NCBI RefSeq assembly: GCF_001654925.1
Contig: NZ_LXER01000006.1
Coordinates: 372,001-436,000, forward strand
Source: Buttiauxella brennerae ATCC 51605
GTDB taxonomy: Bacteria > Pseudomonadota > Gammaproteobacteria > Enterobacterales > Enterobacteriaceae
Length of the DNA: 64,000 nucleotides
Direction of reading: 5' to 3'
Shown here: positions 30,496 to 38,470 of the stretch, piece by piece
How positions within the stretch are numbered: position 1 is the stretch's first letter
Layout: each line of letters starts with the position of its first letter
Position numbers and translations under genes: made by a program
The notes under the pieces: generated by a model
Database searches by the model: none
What the model saw: only the letters and a program-made list of their open reading frames with translations
Told to the model about the DNA's origin: nothing

Positions 30496-30511
30496 TGTGA
30501 GCGCTCTCATG
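30496..30511. promoter_or_regulatory. CRP-like site upstream of chiP
   Basis: TGTGA-GCGCTC-TCATG: a perfect left half and an imperfect right half of a CRP site, between the two NagC-type palindromes. Confidence 0.45.
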
Positions 30512-30637
30512 TGGAGTTTTATATTTTATAAGTTGTAATTATCAAGATAAAACTCTCAAGGCATGATTTGTTACAAATACTCATAAATTATGTGCTCTCT
30601 GTCATAATATCGGAATGAACTCTTACAAAGTCGTTGA

Positions 30638-30656
30638 TAATTCGCGTCGCGAAAAA
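30638..30656. promoter_or_regulatory. NagC-type palindrome, proximal, chiP
   Basis: Dyad ATTCGC-GTC-GCGAAA (30640-30654), about 234 bp from the distal copy and about 140 bp upstream of the chiP start. The two copies could bridge. Confidence 0.65.
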
Positions 30657-30768
30657 TAGTCTTAAGCACAGCAGTAATGCGGGCAAATATTCATAACCGC
30701 TTTAGCCGTTAGGCATTTTTACTTTTTTTCGCCATAAGGCGTCTTTTAACGTCCGGCGATTATTGATA

Positions 30769-30782
30769 CGTCAAAGAGGAAT
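30769..30782 (+). promoter_or_regulatory. ChiX sRNA pairing site over the chiP ribosome site
   Basis: CGTCAAAGAGGAAT overlaps the chiP Shine-Dalgarno and is a perfect 14-nt complement of the seed region of ChiX (MicM) as I remember it from E. coli. In E. coli and Salmonella, ChiX silences chiPQ by this pairing unless chitosugars induce a decoy RNA. Confidence 0.75.
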
Positions 30783-30787
30783 AATAT

Positions 30788-32185
30788 ATGCGTACGTTTA
30801 GTGGCAAACGTAGTGCACTGGCGCTTGCAATTGCAGGTGTCACGGCTCTTTCAGGACTGGTTGTCATCCCTCAGGCAAGTGCAGCAGGTTTTATTGATGA
30901 TTCGACTCTGACCGGTGGTGTTTATTACTGGCAGCGTGAACGTGACCGTAAAGATGTCACGACTGATAAATATGAAACTAACCTTGCGCACTCCACCTGG
31001 AACGCCAACCTGGACTTCCAGTCTGGTTTCGCCGCTGACATGTTCGGTCTGGATATCGCGGCCTTTACTGCTATCGAAATGGCAGAAAATGGCGATAGCG
31101 GCCACCCGAACGAAATCGCATTTTCCTCTTCGAATAAAGCTTACGACGAAGATTACTCTGGCGATAAGAGTGGTATTAGCCTCTATAAAGCCGCAGCAAA
31201 ATTCAAATACGGCCCGGTCTGGGCGCGTGGTGGTTACATTCAGCCAACCGGGCAAACCTTGCTCGCACCGCACTGGAGCTTTATGCCTGGTACTTACCAG
31301 GGCGCTGAAGCCGGTGCAAACTTTGACTACGGCGATTCTGGCGCGCTGAGCTTCTCCTACATGTGGACCAACGAGTACAAAGCTCCATGGCACCTGGAAA
31401 TGGACAAGTTCTACCAGAACGATAAAAAGACCAAAGTTGAGTACCTGCACTCTCTTGGTGCGAAGTATGACTTCAAAAATGACTTCATACTCGAAGCCGC
31501 ATTTGGCCAGGCTGAAGGTTACGTTGATCAGTACTTCACCAAAGCGAGCTACAAATTTGATATTGCTGGCAGCCCGTTAACTACCAGCTACCAGTTTTAC
31601 GGCACGCGTGACAAAGTTTCTGACGCCAGCACCAACGATTTGTATGACGGCACCGCATGGTTGCAGGCATTGACTCTTGGATACAGAGTCGGCCAGGTTG
31701 ACCTGCGTCTTGAAGGAACCATGGTTAAGGCTGACGGTCAGCAAGGCTACTTCCTGCAACGTATGACTCCAACTTATGCATCTTCAAACGGTCGTCTTGA
31801 TGTGTGGTGGGATAACCGCTCTGACTTCAACGCCAACGGCGAAAAAGCAGTATTTGCAGGCGCGATGTATGACCTGAGCAACTGGAATCTGGCGGGTTGG
31901 GCAGTGGGTGCTTCTTATGTTTACGCATGGGATGCTAAACCAAGTTCTAAACCAACCACTGACGGTTACTACGATGCCGATAATCGCCTGAAAGAATCGG
32001 CCTATAGCCTTGATGCGTTGTACACCGTTCAGGATGGTCGCGCGAAAGGCACTCTGTTTAAACTGCACTTCACTCAGTATGACAACCATTCCGACATCCC
32101 AAGCTGGGGCGGTGGTTACGGCAACATCTTCCAGGATGAGCGTGACGTGAAGTTCATTGTTATCGCACCTTTCACCATCTTCTGA
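30788..32185 (+). CDS. chiP: Chitoporin, outer-membrane chitosugar channel
   Basis: OprD-family porin for chito-oligosaccharides. The 465-residue protein has a signal peptide ending near PQASA-AGF and a C-terminal strand ending in phenylalanine (VIAPFTIF), as outer-membrane barrels do. Alternating aromatic/polar residues fill the sequence. GAGGA lies 7-8 nt before the ATG. It is followed by a hairpin terminator and chiQ. Control: two NagC-type sites, a CRP-like site and a ChiX target upstream. Confidence 0.96.
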   Translation: MRTFSGKRSALALAIAGVTALSGLVVIPQASAAGFIDDSTLTGGVYYWQRERDRKDVTTDKYETNLAHSTWNANLDFQSGFAADMFGLDIAAFTAIEMAENGDSGHPNEIAFSSSNKAYDEDYSGDKSGISLYKAAAKFKYGPVWARGGYIQPTGQTLLAPHWSFMPGTYQGAEAGANFDYGDSGALSFSYMWTNEYKAPWHLEMDKFYQNDKKTKVEYLHSLGAKYDFKNDFILEAAFGQAEGYVDQYFTKASYKFDIAGSPLTTSYQFYGTRDKVSDASTNDLYDGTAWLQALTLGYRVGQVDLRLEGTMVKADGQQGYFLQRMTPTYASSNGRLDVWWDNRSDFNANGEKAVFAGAMYDLSNWNLAGWAVGASYVYAWDAKPSSKPTTDGYYDADNRLKESAYSLDALYTVQDGRAKGTLFKLHFTQYDNHSDIPSWGGGYGNIFQDERDVKFIVIAPFTIF

Positions 32186-32190
32186 TTCGA

Positions 32191-32219
32191 AACCGGGCGT
32201 GAAAACGCCCGGTTTTCTT
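32191..32219 (+). terminator. Terminator/attenuator between chiP and chiQ
   Basis: Perfect 10-bp stem (arms 32191-32200 and 32205-32214) with a GAAA tetraloop and TTCTT after it. The short T tract suggests partial read-through to chiQ. Confidence 0.75.
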
Positions 32220-32232
32220 AAGGATATCAAGC

Positions 32233-32565
32233 ATGAAAAAAATCATTATGATTACGGTGATGGCGTTAGGTTTGAGTGCATGCGCACAGCAACAACCCAA
32301 AACGGCACCAGAAGATTCAAAACTGAAGCAAGCGTATAGCGCCTGCATTAACACCGCAGAAGGTAACCCGGATAAAATCCAGGCCTGCCAAAGCGTGCTA
32401 AACGTGTTGGGTCAGGAGAAGGATCACCAGGAGTTTGCGAAGAAAGAAACGGTTCGCACCCTGGATTATCAGAACTGCATTCAGGCAACACGTACTGGCA
32501 ATGACCAGGCCGTGAAAGCTAAATGCGATAAAATCTGGCAAGAGATCCGCGCTAACAACAAGTAA
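32233..32565 (+). CDS. chiQ: Chitosugar-associated lipoprotein ChiQ
   Basis: 110-residue lipoprotein: signal MKKIIMITVMALG with lipobox LSAC, cysteine at residue 17. Four further cysteines (SACINT, IQACQS, QNCIQA, KAKCDK) may form two disulfides. Equivalent to E. coli YbfN, co-regulated with chiP. Exact role unknown. Confidence 0.93.
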   Translation: MKKIIMITVMALGLSACAQQQPKTAPEDSKLKQAYSACINTAEGNPDKIQACQSVLNVLGQEKDHQEFAKKETVRTLDYQNCIQATRTGNDQAVKAKCDKIWQEIRANNK

Positions 32566-32583
32566 TCGCTGTATTCAGGCAAT

Positions 32584-32616
32584 AAAAAAACCGGTGAGCT
32601 TATCACCGGTTTTTTT
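32584..32616. terminator. Bidirectional terminator, chiQ/fur
   Basis: 14-bp stem with A7/T7 ends (arms 32584-32597 and 32603-32616) and a 5-nt loop, between convergent chiQ and fur. Confidence 0.92.
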
Positions 32617-32654
32617 ATTGCCTGGCTCCTGAATCAGAAACCAGAATATGCAGA

Positions 32655-33107
32655 TTACTTTTCGCTGATTTCGTGCGCGTTTTCGTCGGTACGGCAATCA
32701 CCTTCAGCGCAATGACCATAAAGGTACAGGCTGTGGTTAGTAAGACGAATACCATGGCGTGATGCGATTTCACGCTGGCGGGCCTCGATTGAATCATCGC
32801 TGAATTCAATCACTTTGCCGCAATCCAGGCAAATCAGGTGATCATGGTGATGCTGCTGTGTCAGTTCGAAAACAGATTTGCCGCCTTCGAAGTTGTGACG
32901 GGTCACAATGCCGGCATCATCAAACTGGTTTAGTACACGATAAACGGTGGCGAGACCAATCTCTTCGCCCATATCAATCAGACGTTTATATAAGTCTTCC
33001 GCACTGACGTGGTGATTCACCGGCCCCTGCAGCACTTCAAGGATTTTTAATCGAGGAAGCGTGACTTTCAGGCCGGCCTTCTTTAATGCGGTATTGTTGT
33101 CAGTCAT
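32655..33107 (-). CDS. fur: Ferric uptake regulator Fur
   Basis: Iron-responsive repressor, 150 aa. N-terminal winged helix, then metal-binding HHHDHLICLDCGK and the C-terminal pair GHCAEGDC. The start at 33107 (MTDNNTALKKAG) matches E. coli. The frame stays open a further 34 codons upstream (to a TTG at 33209), including an ATG at 33176 (MRRIHLNAHPDSE). In E. coli a separate small frame, uof, occupies this place and is translationally coupled to fur. Confidence 0.96.
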   Translation of the reverse strand: MTDNNTALKKAGLKVTLPRLKILEVLQGPVNHHVSAEDLYKRLIDMGEEIGLATVYRVLNQFDDAGIVTRHNFEGGKSVFELTQQHHHDHLICLDCGKVIEFSDDSIEARQREIASRHGIRLTNHSLYLYGHCAEGDCRTDENAHEISEK

Positions 33108-33174
33108 GCGGAAATTGTCCTGTTGCTTAACGATTCGCTCGGAGTCAGGGTGAGCGTTAAGATGAATGCGTCTC

Positions 33175-33203
33175 ATTATAGAACTGCCCCTTCTAAATGG
33201 GAA
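33175..33203 (-). promoter_or_regulatory. Probable fur promoter
   Basis: On the minus strand a perfect TATAAT (33180-33175), 17-bp spacer and TTCCCA (33203-33198). The -10 box overlaps the upstream in-frame ATG, so transcripts from it would not encode the extended frame. Confidence 0.6.
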
Positions 33204-33348
33204 CCGCAAGTATTATGCATAACCAAGTTAAAAAATTGCGGTTGAGTCGCGATTTGATGGCCTTGATAGCTATTTGTCAGGAGTTCATTGTACAGGGACA
33301 AGCTGAAAAGTTAAAAATTTGTAGCAATTATTTTAATCGGAAATAACT

Positions 33349-33386
33349 ATCAATGCGGCGAAACCCAATAGTTCCGCCACATTGAT
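33349..33386. other. Inverted repeat between fldA and fur
   Basis: 12-bp arms 33349-33360 and 33375-33386 with one mismatch and a 14-nt loop. There is no T tract on either side, so a terminator is doubtful. The remainder of the 344-bp fldA-fur gap (33108-33451) is promoter for fur plus a second weaker hairpin (arms 33404-33410 and 33422-33428) after fldA. Confidence 0.45.
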
Positions 33387-33451
33387 GCCCATCGCCCTTG
33401 AATATGCAGGTTTATTGCCGGCCTGCATCTTAAAGTAGCCTGGGTTTAGAA

Positions 33452-33982
33452 TCAGGCGTTGATGATATCGGCCAGGTTCAGCTCGTCAGAAACTTGTTTA
33501 ACCCATTTCTGAACGCGTTCAGCAGTCAGTTCTGGTTGACGGTCTTCGTCAATCGCAAGGCCAACAAAGTGATCGTCGTCGGCGAGACCTTTAGAGGCTT
33601 CGAAATGGTAACCCGCAGTCGGCCAGTGACCCACAATAGCTGCACCGCGCGGCTCAATGATGTCGCGGATTGTGCCTAATGCGTCACAGAAATATTCTGC
33701 ATAGTCTTCCTGGTCGCCACATCCGAACAGCGCTACCAGTTTGCCATTGAAATCAACTTCTTCCAGCGTCGGGAAGAAATCATCCCAGTCACATTGGGCT
33801 TCGCCGTAGTACCAGGTTGGAATGCCGAGAAGCAGAATATCGAAGCCTTCCAGGTCTTCTTTGCTGCTCTTAGCAATGTCATGCACCTCAGCAACGTCTT
33901 TACCGAGCTGTTTTTGAATCATTTTCGCGATATTTTCGGTGTTACCAGTGTCGCTGCCGAAAAAAATGCCTACGATTGCCAT
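33452..33982 (-). CDS. fldA: Flavodoxin 1
   Basis: FMN electron carrier for MetH, BioB, ribonucleotide reductase activation and others. 176 aa; phosphate loop [11 protein letters not shown], the tryptophan loop PTWYYGEA and the tyrosine loop [15 protein letters not shown] that sandwich FMN. The start at 33982 ([13 protein letters not shown]) agrees with E. coli; AGAGG lies upstream. Order ybfE-fldA-(uof)-fur as in E. coli. Confidence 0.97.
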   Translation of the reverse strand: MAIVGIFFGSDTGNTENIAKMIQKQLGKDVAEVHDIAKSSKEDLEGFDILLLGIPTWYYGEAQCDWDDFFPTLEEVDFNGKLVALFGCGDQEDYAEYFCDALGTIRDIIEPRGAAIVGHWPTAGYHFEASKGLADDDHFVGLAIDEDRQPELTAERVQKWVKQVSDELNLADIINA

Positions 33983-34133
33983 GAGTAAAATAACCTCTTG
34001 ATACTTAATGGTATGATGGCTGCTATTTGGCCACAGATAGGGCAATCATAGCAGAACACATCGCGGTGCGGAAACTGCTATCACTCCAGTGTGCACAGTC
34101 TGCAACATTGCTTGCCAGGTGATGAGCATTTAA

Positions 34134-34415
34134 CTAACTGAGATGCTGCTTCAGTTGTTCGAGCAGTATCTCTTCAATCAATTCACTTCGACTGATATTG
34201 CGCGCTTCAGCTAGTTGATTGAGAGCATCTACCGCATCGTTATTGAGCTTTAGCTCCACTCGCTTCAGGCCGCGTACTTTATCGCGCTTGAGTTGGTTGC
34301 GTTTGTTGATACGCAATTGCTCATCACGCGTTAGCGGATTGGTTTTTGGTCGCCCCGGGCGACGCTCGTCCGCGAACAGATCTAATGTAGTACGGTCCGT
34401 TTGTTCTTTTGCCAT
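34134..34415 (-). CDS. ybfE: LexA-regulated protein YbfE
   Basis: 93-residue protein with a CopG/ribbon-helix-helix-like C-terminus (KRVELKLNNDAVDALNQLAE) after a basic region (RPGRPKTNP). Similar to E. coli YbfE (97 aa), an SOS gene of unknown function. The start at 34415 (MAKEQTDRTTLDLF) fits E. coli; an in-frame start 27 codons earlier is not supported. A CTG-N10-CAG sequence lies at 34426-34441. Confidence 0.92.
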   Translation of the reverse strand: MAKEQTDRTTLDLFADERRPGRPKTNPLTRDEQLRINKRNQLKRDKVRGLKRVELKLNNDAVDALNQLAEARNISRSELIEEILLEQLKQHLS

Positions 34416-34550
34416 GATTAGACTACTGACAGGGAATTCAGGTGGCACGGAGCGGGGTGCTCTGGCGCAATTTAGCGCGCAATCATACATCAGCATGGCT
34501 TGCGCGCCAACGCGTTAGCCGCATCTTGCGGCCAGTCGGTCTGTTTTTAA

Positions 34551-35327
34551 TCAGTTTGCAGGCGTTATGTCGATAAAACGATGGATTGCGCGCAAAACTG
34601 CATCAGGTTTTTCGGCGTGAACCCAGTGACCGGCTCCCGCTACCACATGAGCGCGTGCCTGCGGGAACTGCGAAAGCAGTTGGTCGCGGTGCGACTCGTC
34701 TACATATGGCGACTCGCCACCACGAATAAACAGTGCGGGTTCATCCCAGGCAGGGATGTTTTGCCAGCCAACAATATTCTCATACTGCTCCCACAGTACC
34801 GGCACATTGAATTTCCACTCGCCATCAGCAAAAGACTTCAGCAAGAACTGAATAACGCCTTCTTCATTAAGATGCTCGCGCATCACGGTTGCGACCTGCT
34901 GCCGTGATTTAACGCAAGCTTCGCTGACGGCATTTATTGCCGTAAAAATTTCATCGTGACGGCGCACCTGATAATCCACCGGTGCAATATCAATCAGTAC
35001 TAATTTATCGATACGCTCTGGGGCAATCGCCGTCAAAGCCATAGCCACTTTGCCACCCATTGAATGGCCAATAATAATGGCTTTCTCAAAGCCATATTCA
35101 TCAAGCGTGTCGACGACATCCTGCGCCATAGCAGGGTAGTTCATCTCAGTGCTACGAGGTGATAAACCGTGGTTGCGCAGATCAATTTGCAGCAGCGTAT
35201 GATTTTGCCCGAGGTCACGGGCCAGCACGCCCAGGTTATCAAGGCTACCAAAAAGGCCGTGAATAAGGACGATGGGAGAATTACTAGTCGATTGTTGCGC
35301 AGTTTGCAGGCGAGCATTCAATTTCAT
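34551..35327 (-). CDS. ybfF: Alpha/beta-hydrolase esterase YbfF
   Basis: 258-residue acyl-CoA-type esterase. HGLFGSLDN gives the oxyanion loop, GHSMGG the serine nucleophile, and GAGHWVHAEKP the catalytic histidine near the C-terminus. Diverges from seqA across 194 bp. The natural substrate is unknown. Confidence 0.95.
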   Translation of the reverse strand: MKLNARLQTAQQSTSNSPIVLIHGLFGSLDNLGVLARDLGQNHTLLQIDLRNHGLSPRSTEMNYPAMAQDVVDTLDEYGFEKAIIIGHSMGGKVAMALTAIAPERIDKLVLIDIAPVDYQVRRHDEIFTAINAVSEACVKSRQQVATVMREHLNEEGVIQFLLKSFADGEWKFNVPVLWEQYENIVGWQNIPAWDEPALFIRGGESPYVDESHRDQLLSQFPQARAHVVAGAGHWVHAEKPDAVLRAIHRFIDITPAN

Positions 35328-35521
35328 GGCAAAGTTCTTTTTTTTTACTTCGTGTGGTTAGGGTATCATAACGGCATTCTGCCGCAGTGCCGCAAATTTC
35401 CAGTCTAGTCTGAGTTTGTGGTGTGACATAAGTTTGGCGCTACCCGAGGTTGGGATTTGTGCGAATATGTACATATAATCCCAACAACTTGAATTCAGAA
35501 AAGATACCGCACCGGATTAAG

Positions 35522-36073
35522 ATGAAAACAATTGAAGTTGATGACGAGCTCTATCGCTATATTGCCAGCCACACGCAGCACATTGGTGAAAGCGCGTCCG
35601 ATATTTTACGGCGCATGTTGAAATTTACCGCCGGTCAAACTCCTGCTACACCTGTAACTCCCGGCCAGACAGCGGCAACGACTGCTGCACCTGCTCCGGA
35701 AGCCAAACCCGTAAATAAAGCACGCGATCGCGTACGTGCGGTTCGTGAATTACTGCTGTCCGATGAATATGCAGAGCAAAAGAAAGCGGTTAACCGTTTC
35801 ATGATGGTGCTTTCGACTCTGTATACCCTGGACGCACATGCTTTTGGTGAAGCGACTGAATCGCTGCACGGTCGTACGCGTGTCTATTTTGCAGGTAACG
35901 AGCAAACGCTGCTGCAAAACGGAAACCAGACTAAGCCTAAACATGTTCCAGGCACGCCATACTGGGTTATTACTAATACCAATACGGGTCGTAAATGCAG
36001 CATGGTCGAACACATCATGCAATCAATGCAGTTCCCGGCGGAATTGATTGAAAAGGTTTGCGGCACAATTTAA
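35522..36073 (+). CDS. seqA: Replication sequestration protein SeqA
   Basis: Binds hemimethylated GATC sites and delays re-initiation at oriC. 183 aa. N-terminal oligomerisation region ([19 protein letters not shown]), a variable Thr/Ala/Pro linker (about residues 40-65) and the DNA-binding domain with HGRTRVYFA and [16 protein letters not shown]. The start at 35522 matches E. coli. pgm follows after 25 bp. Confidence 0.97.
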   Translation: MKTIEVDDELYRYIASHTQHIGESASDILRRMLKFTAGQTPATPVTPGQTAATTAAPAPEAKPVNKARDRVRAVRELLLSDEYAEQKKAVNRFMMVLSTLYTLDAHAFGEATESLHGRTRVYFAGNEQTLLQNGNQTKPKHVPGTPYWVITNTNTGRKCSMVEHIMQSMQFPAELIEKVCGTI

Positions 36074-36098
36074 CACCTCGCGTCAGAAGGAAAGGCCA

Positions 36099-37742
36099 AT
36101 GGCTAACCACCCTCGTGCAGGGCAACCGGCACAACAGAGCGATTTGATTAACGTAGCCCAATTGACGGCCCAGTATTACGTGCTGAAGCCTGAAGTGGGG
36201 AATAGCGAACACGCGGTGAAGTTCGGTACTTCCGGCCATCGAGGCAGTGCGGCACGTCATAGCTTTAACGAACCCCACATTCTGGCGATTGCTCAGGCGA
36301 TTGCTGAAGATCGTGCAAAAAATGGAATTACCGGGCCGTGCTACGTTGGCAAAGACACCCACGCGTTGTCTGAACCTGCGTTTATCTCTGTATTAGAAGT
36401 GCTGGCTGCCAACGGTGTGGATGTCATTGTGCAGCAGGCGAATGGCTACACGCCAACGCCAGCCATCTCTCATGCCATTCTGACGCACAACAAAAAGGGT
36501 GGCGCACAGGCTGATGGCATCGTTATCACGCCTTCGCACAACCCACCGGATGACGGCGGTATCAAATACAATCCACCTAACGGTGGCCCGGCTGATACCA
36601 ACGTCACCAAAGTCGTAGAAGATCGCGCTAACGCACTGCTGGCCGCAGGTCTGAATGATGTGAAACGCATCTCTTTGGATCAGGCCTGGAAAAGTGGTCA
36701 CGTACAAGAGCAAGATCTGGTGCAGCCGTTTATCGAAGGGCTGGTGGATATCGTTGATATGGCCGCCATCCAGAAAGCGGGCCTGAAACTGGGTGTTGAT
36801 CCACTCGGTGGTTCCGGTATCGAATACTGGCAGCGTATCGCGAAGCACTACAACCTGGATCTGACGATTGTTAACGATCACGTTGATCAAACCTTCCGCT
36901 TTATGCACCTCGACAAAGATGGCGCGATCCGTATGGATTGCTCGTCCGAATGTGCGATGGGAGGCTTGTTAGCGCTGCGCGACAAATTCGACCTGGCTTT
37001 CGCCAATGACCCGGATTACGACCGCCACGGTATCGTCACGCCAGCTGGCCTGATGAACCCGAACCATTACCTGGCTGTTGCGATTAACTACCTGTTCCAG
37101 CATCGCCCGCAGTGGGGCAAAGATGTGGCAGTCGGTAAAACACTGGTTTCGTCTGCAATGATTGACCGTGTGGTCAACGATTTGGGCCGCAAGCTGGTGG
37201 AAGTGCCAGTTGGTTTCAAATGGTTTGTCGATGGCTTGTTTGATGGCAGCTTCGGTTTTGGCGGCGAAGAAAGTGCCGGGGCATCATTCCTGCGTTTCGA
37301 TGGCACACCGTGGTCTACCGATAAAGACGGCATTATCATGTGCCTGCTGGCGGCAGAAATCACAGCCGTTACCGGTAAAAACCCGCAGCAGCATTACGAC
37401 GAACTGGCTGCTCGCTTCGGTGCGCCAAGCTATAACCGTCTGCAAGCCTCTGCCACTTCTGCGCAGAAAGCTGCACTGTCTAAACTTTCCCCGGAAATGG
37501 TTAGCGCAAGCACGCTTGCTGGTGACCCCATCACCGCACGTCTGACCGCGGCTCCGGGTAACGGCGCATCCATCGGCGGCCTGAAAGTTATGACTGAAAA
37601 CGGCTGGTTTGCTGCACGTCCTTCCGGTACGGAAGATGCGTACAAAATCTATTGTGAAAGTTTCTTAGGTGCAGAGCATCGCCTGCAAATTGAGAAAGAA
37701 GCGGTAGAGATTGTCAGCGAAGTGCTGAAAAACGCGAAGTAA
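36099..37742 (+). CDS. pgm: Phosphoglucomutase
   Basis: Interconverts glucose-1-P and glucose-6-P. 547 aa. Phosphoserine loop [11 protein letters not shown], metal loop DPDYDRHG, sugar loop [11 protein letters not shown], and phosphate site [10 protein letters not shown]. The start at 36099 ([13 protein letters not shown]) has AGAAGGAAAG upstream and agrees with E. coli; the upstream in-frame ATG lies inside seqA. Confidence 0.97.
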   Translation: MANHPRAGQPAQQSDLINVAQLTAQYYVLKPEVGNSEHAVKFGTSGHRGSAARHSFNEPHILAIAQAIAEDRAKNGITGPCYVGKDTHALSEPAFISVLEVLAANGVDVIVQQANGYTPTPAISHAILTHNKKGGAQADGIVITPSHNPPDDGGIKYNPPNGGPADTNVTKVVEDRANALLAAGLNDVKRISLDQAWKSGHVQEQDLVQPFIEGLVDIVDMAAIQKAGLKLGVDPLGGSGIEYWQRIAKHYNLDLTIVNDHVDQTFRFMHLDKDGAIRMDCSSECAMGGLLALRDKFDLAFANDPDYDRHGIVTPAGLMNPNHYLAVAINYLFQHRPQWGKDVAVGKTLVSSAMIDRVVNDLGRKLVEVPVGFKWFVDGLFDGSFGFGGEESAGASFLRFDGTPWSTDKDGIIMCLLAAEITAVTGKNPQQHYDELAARFGAPSYNRLQASATSAQKAALSKLSPEMVSASTLAGDPITARLTAAPGNGASIGGLKVMTENGWFAARPSGTEDAYKIYCESFLGAEHRLQIEKEAVEIVSEVLKNAK

Positions 37743-37755
37743 GATGTTGAATTGG

Positions 37756-37785
37756 AAAAGGCGCCGTAAGGCGCCTTTTTTGTTT
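37756..37785. terminator. Bidirectional terminator, pgm/kdpE
   Basis: 10-bp stem (arms 37756-37765 and 37770-37779) with a GTAA loop, A4 before and T6 after, between convergent genes. Confidence 0.9.
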
Positions 37786-37792
37786 GTCGGAT

Positions 37793-38470
37793 CTACAGCA
37801 TAAAACGGTAGCCAATCCCGGTTTCGGTCAGCAAATGCGTCGGGCGAGCCGGGTCGTTTTCCAGCTTCTGGCGCAAATGCCCCATGTAAATACGCAAATA
37901 GTGGCTATGTTCCACGGCATTGGGTCCCCAAACCTGGTTGAGCAACTGGCGTTGGGTGAGCACTTTTCCATGGTTATTGAGCAGAATGGCGAGCAAGCGA
38001 AACTCAATCGGCGTGAGGTGGATTTCCGCACCATCACGCGTGATGCGTCGGGTGGCGAGATCAACGGTGATTGTTGAAAACTGATAAACCGGATCGGGCT
38101 GCGCAAGGCTTGCATGGCGGCGCAACACCACACGTAAGCGTGCTTGCAGTTCGCCAATACCAAAAGGTTTGCTGAGATAGTCATCGGCCCCGGCATCCAG
38201 CGCGTCAATCTTCACTTGCTCATCGCTGCGGGCGGATAGCACGACAATCGGCGTCTGGCTCCACTGGCGAAAATCGCGGATAAAATCAATACCATCGCCA
38301 TCGGGCAAACCGAGATCGAGAATCACTAAATCGGGTTTACGCGTGGCGGCTTCCAGCAAACCACGTTGCAATGTTTCTGCTTCATGTACGCGCAGCGATT
38401 CAGCTTCCAGCGCGGTGCGCAGAAAACGACGGATCTCTTTTTCGTCTTCAACAATCAGAACGGATATCAC
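37793..38470 (-). CDS. kdpE: Response regulator KdpE
   Basis: OmpR-family activator of kdpFABC, 225 aa. Receiver domain with the acidic pair VEDE, phospho-aspartate in LVILDLGLPDG and lysine in LSKPFG; winged-helix C-terminus with HYLRIYMGHLRQKL. The start is GTG, overlapping the kdpD TGA by 4 bases, so translation is coupled. Confidence 0.97.
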   Translation of the reverse strand: MISVLIVEDEKEIRRFLRTALEAESLRVHEAETLQRGLLEAATRKPDLVILDLGLPDGDGIDFIRDFRQWSQTPIVVLSARSDEQVKIDALDAGADDYLSKPFGIGELQARLRVVLRRHASLAQPDPVYQFSTITVDLATRRITRDGAEIHLTPIEFRLLAILLNNHGKVLTQRQLLNQVWGPNAVEHSHYLRIYMGHLRQKLENDPARPTHLLTETGIGYRFML

